Source: Planctomycetota bacterium
GTDB taxonomy: Bacteria; Planctomycetota; Phycisphaerae; WQYP01
DNA length: 5,963 nt
Direction of reading: 5' to 3'
Assembly (NCBI GenBank): GCA_021828925.1
Contig: JAJZCT010000230.1
Span: 1-5,963 of the forward strand
Positions within the stretch are counted from its first letter, which is position 1. Each line of letters begins with the position of its first letter. Both the position numbers and the translations under genes were made by a program. The notes below the pieces were generated by a model. It did not search any database. It was not told the origin of the DNA and worked only from the letters and a program-made list of their open reading frames with translations. Shown one piece after another: positions 5,793 to 5,963 of the stretch.

Positions 5793-5822
5793 ATCATAAA
5801 AAACACGCCTACAAAATGGCAA
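5793..5822 (-). promoter_or_regulatory. Candidate transposase promoter overlapping the IS right end
   Basis: On the - strand, TTGCCA (plus 5817-5822, 5 of 6 matches to -35) lies inside the right terminal inverted repeat. TATGAT (plus 5793-5798, 5 of 6 matches to -10) follows after an 18-bp spacer. Transposase binding to the terminal repeat would cover the -35 element and so could repress its own gene. Confidence 0.5.
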
Positions 5823-5830
5823 AAGTCGAG
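5813..5830 (-). repeat. IS right terminal inverted repeat
   Basis: Exact reverse complement of the left repeat at 4348-4365. It lies on the side where transposase transcription begins and contains the putative -35 element. Confidence 0.92.
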
Positions 5831-5835
5831 CTTAG
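5831..5835. repeat. Target site duplication of the IS, right copy, containing the uvrA stop codon
   Basis: CTTAG, the second copy of the duplicated target. On the - strand it reads CTAAG and includes the TAA that ends uvrA. Confidence 0.8.
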
Positions 5836-5963
5836 CCCGCAGCCGCAAATTCCTGCGGCTGAAGTTTATGCTGCAAATACCTGCCGGTGTGGCTGGTGGG
5901 ATGACTTGCGACATCTTCGGGCGTACCGGTGGCCACAACCCGCCCTCCACCGCTGCCGCCTTC
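5832..5963 (-). CDS. uvrA: UvrABC excinuclease subunit UvrA, C-terminal 43 residues (gene continues past the window)
   Basis: The - strand encodes [20 protein letters not shown] at the window edge and continues [23 protein letters not shown] to a TAA at 5834-5832. The GGxGGGxxVxxGTPExVA block followed by S-x-T-G-x-Y-L is the hallmark C terminus of UvrA, the damage-recognising ATPase of nucleotide excision repair. Only this tail is present, so the ATPase and zinc modules cannot be judged. The IS inserted exactly at the stop codon. Because the target duplication carries the TAA, the protein end is unchanged, but the native 3' untranslated region and any terminator are now 1.5 kb away. The gene converges on the DUF1189-like gene. 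Confidence 0.92.
   Translation of the reverse strand, partial: EGGSGGGRVVATGTPEDVASHPTSHTGRYLQHKLQPQEFAAAG

Larger units (their letters stand above)
4348..5830 (-). mobile_element. Complete insertion sequence, IS701/IS4-type, 1483 bp
   Basis: Perfect 18-bp terminal inverted repeats (4348-4365 and 5813-5830), flanking CTTAG duplications and one intact DDE transposase gene define the whole element. The undamaged ends and open reading frame suggest a recent insertion and a possibly still mobile copy. The insertion point is the stop codon of uvrA. An apparent 20-bp inverted repeat arises only because the duplicated target starts with CT and ends with AG. Confidence 0.92.

Noticed and set aside
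4877..5950. Long - strand open frame of 357 codons overlapping the transposase
   Set aside because: It is an out-of-frame shadow of the transposase gene, low in protein-like composition, and crosses the IS boundary into uvrA in the wrong frame.

Overview
The window looks like a chromosomal segment of a bacterium with moderately high GC. The EF-P sequence, especially its KGNWR tip loop and the MEYLYSD stretch, is reminiscent of Planctomycetota (Phycisphaerae-like). That placement is recall-based and tentative; nothing else in the window fixes the taxon.

Layout, left to right. Positions 1-738 hold housekeeping genes on the + strand: tRNA-Glu(UUC) with its -10 box, a GC-rich hairpin, and efp (elongation factor P), whose tip residue is Asn instead of Lys or Arg. 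Positions 858-1853 encode a five-helix membrane protein resembling DUF1189. Its stop codon lies inside an 18-bp sequence that recurs exactly at 4104-4121. Between the two copies is a compact 2.25-kb insert with a non-coding leader of about 280 bp and a translationally coupled two-gene operon. The first gene encodes an ABC/AAA-type (OLD/SMC-like) ATPase. The second encodes a small protein with DUF4276/TOPRIM-like motifs. This arrangement resembles ATPase plus TOPRIM-type nuclease anti-phage modules. With the flanking direct repeats it suggests a small defence cassette inserted at the 3' end of the membrane-protein gene. The insert carries no recombinase.

Positions 4122-4342 hold no convincing gene. 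Positions 4348-5830 are a complete insertion sequence on the - strand. It has perfect 18-bp terminal inverted repeats, a 5-bp target duplication (CTTAG), an intact 447-aa DDE transposase of IS701/IS4 type, a promoter reaching into the terminal repeat, and a hairpin that would hide the transposase ribosome binding site. The IS landed exactly on the stop codon of uvrA. The last 43 codons of uvrA occupy the right edge of the window on the - strand, and the target duplication preserves the stop.

The ancestral locus was therefore probably tRNA-Glu, efp, the DUF1189-like gene and a converging uvrA. Their shared 3' intergenic region later received two independent insertions: the repeat-bounded ATPase/nuclease-like cassette and the IS.
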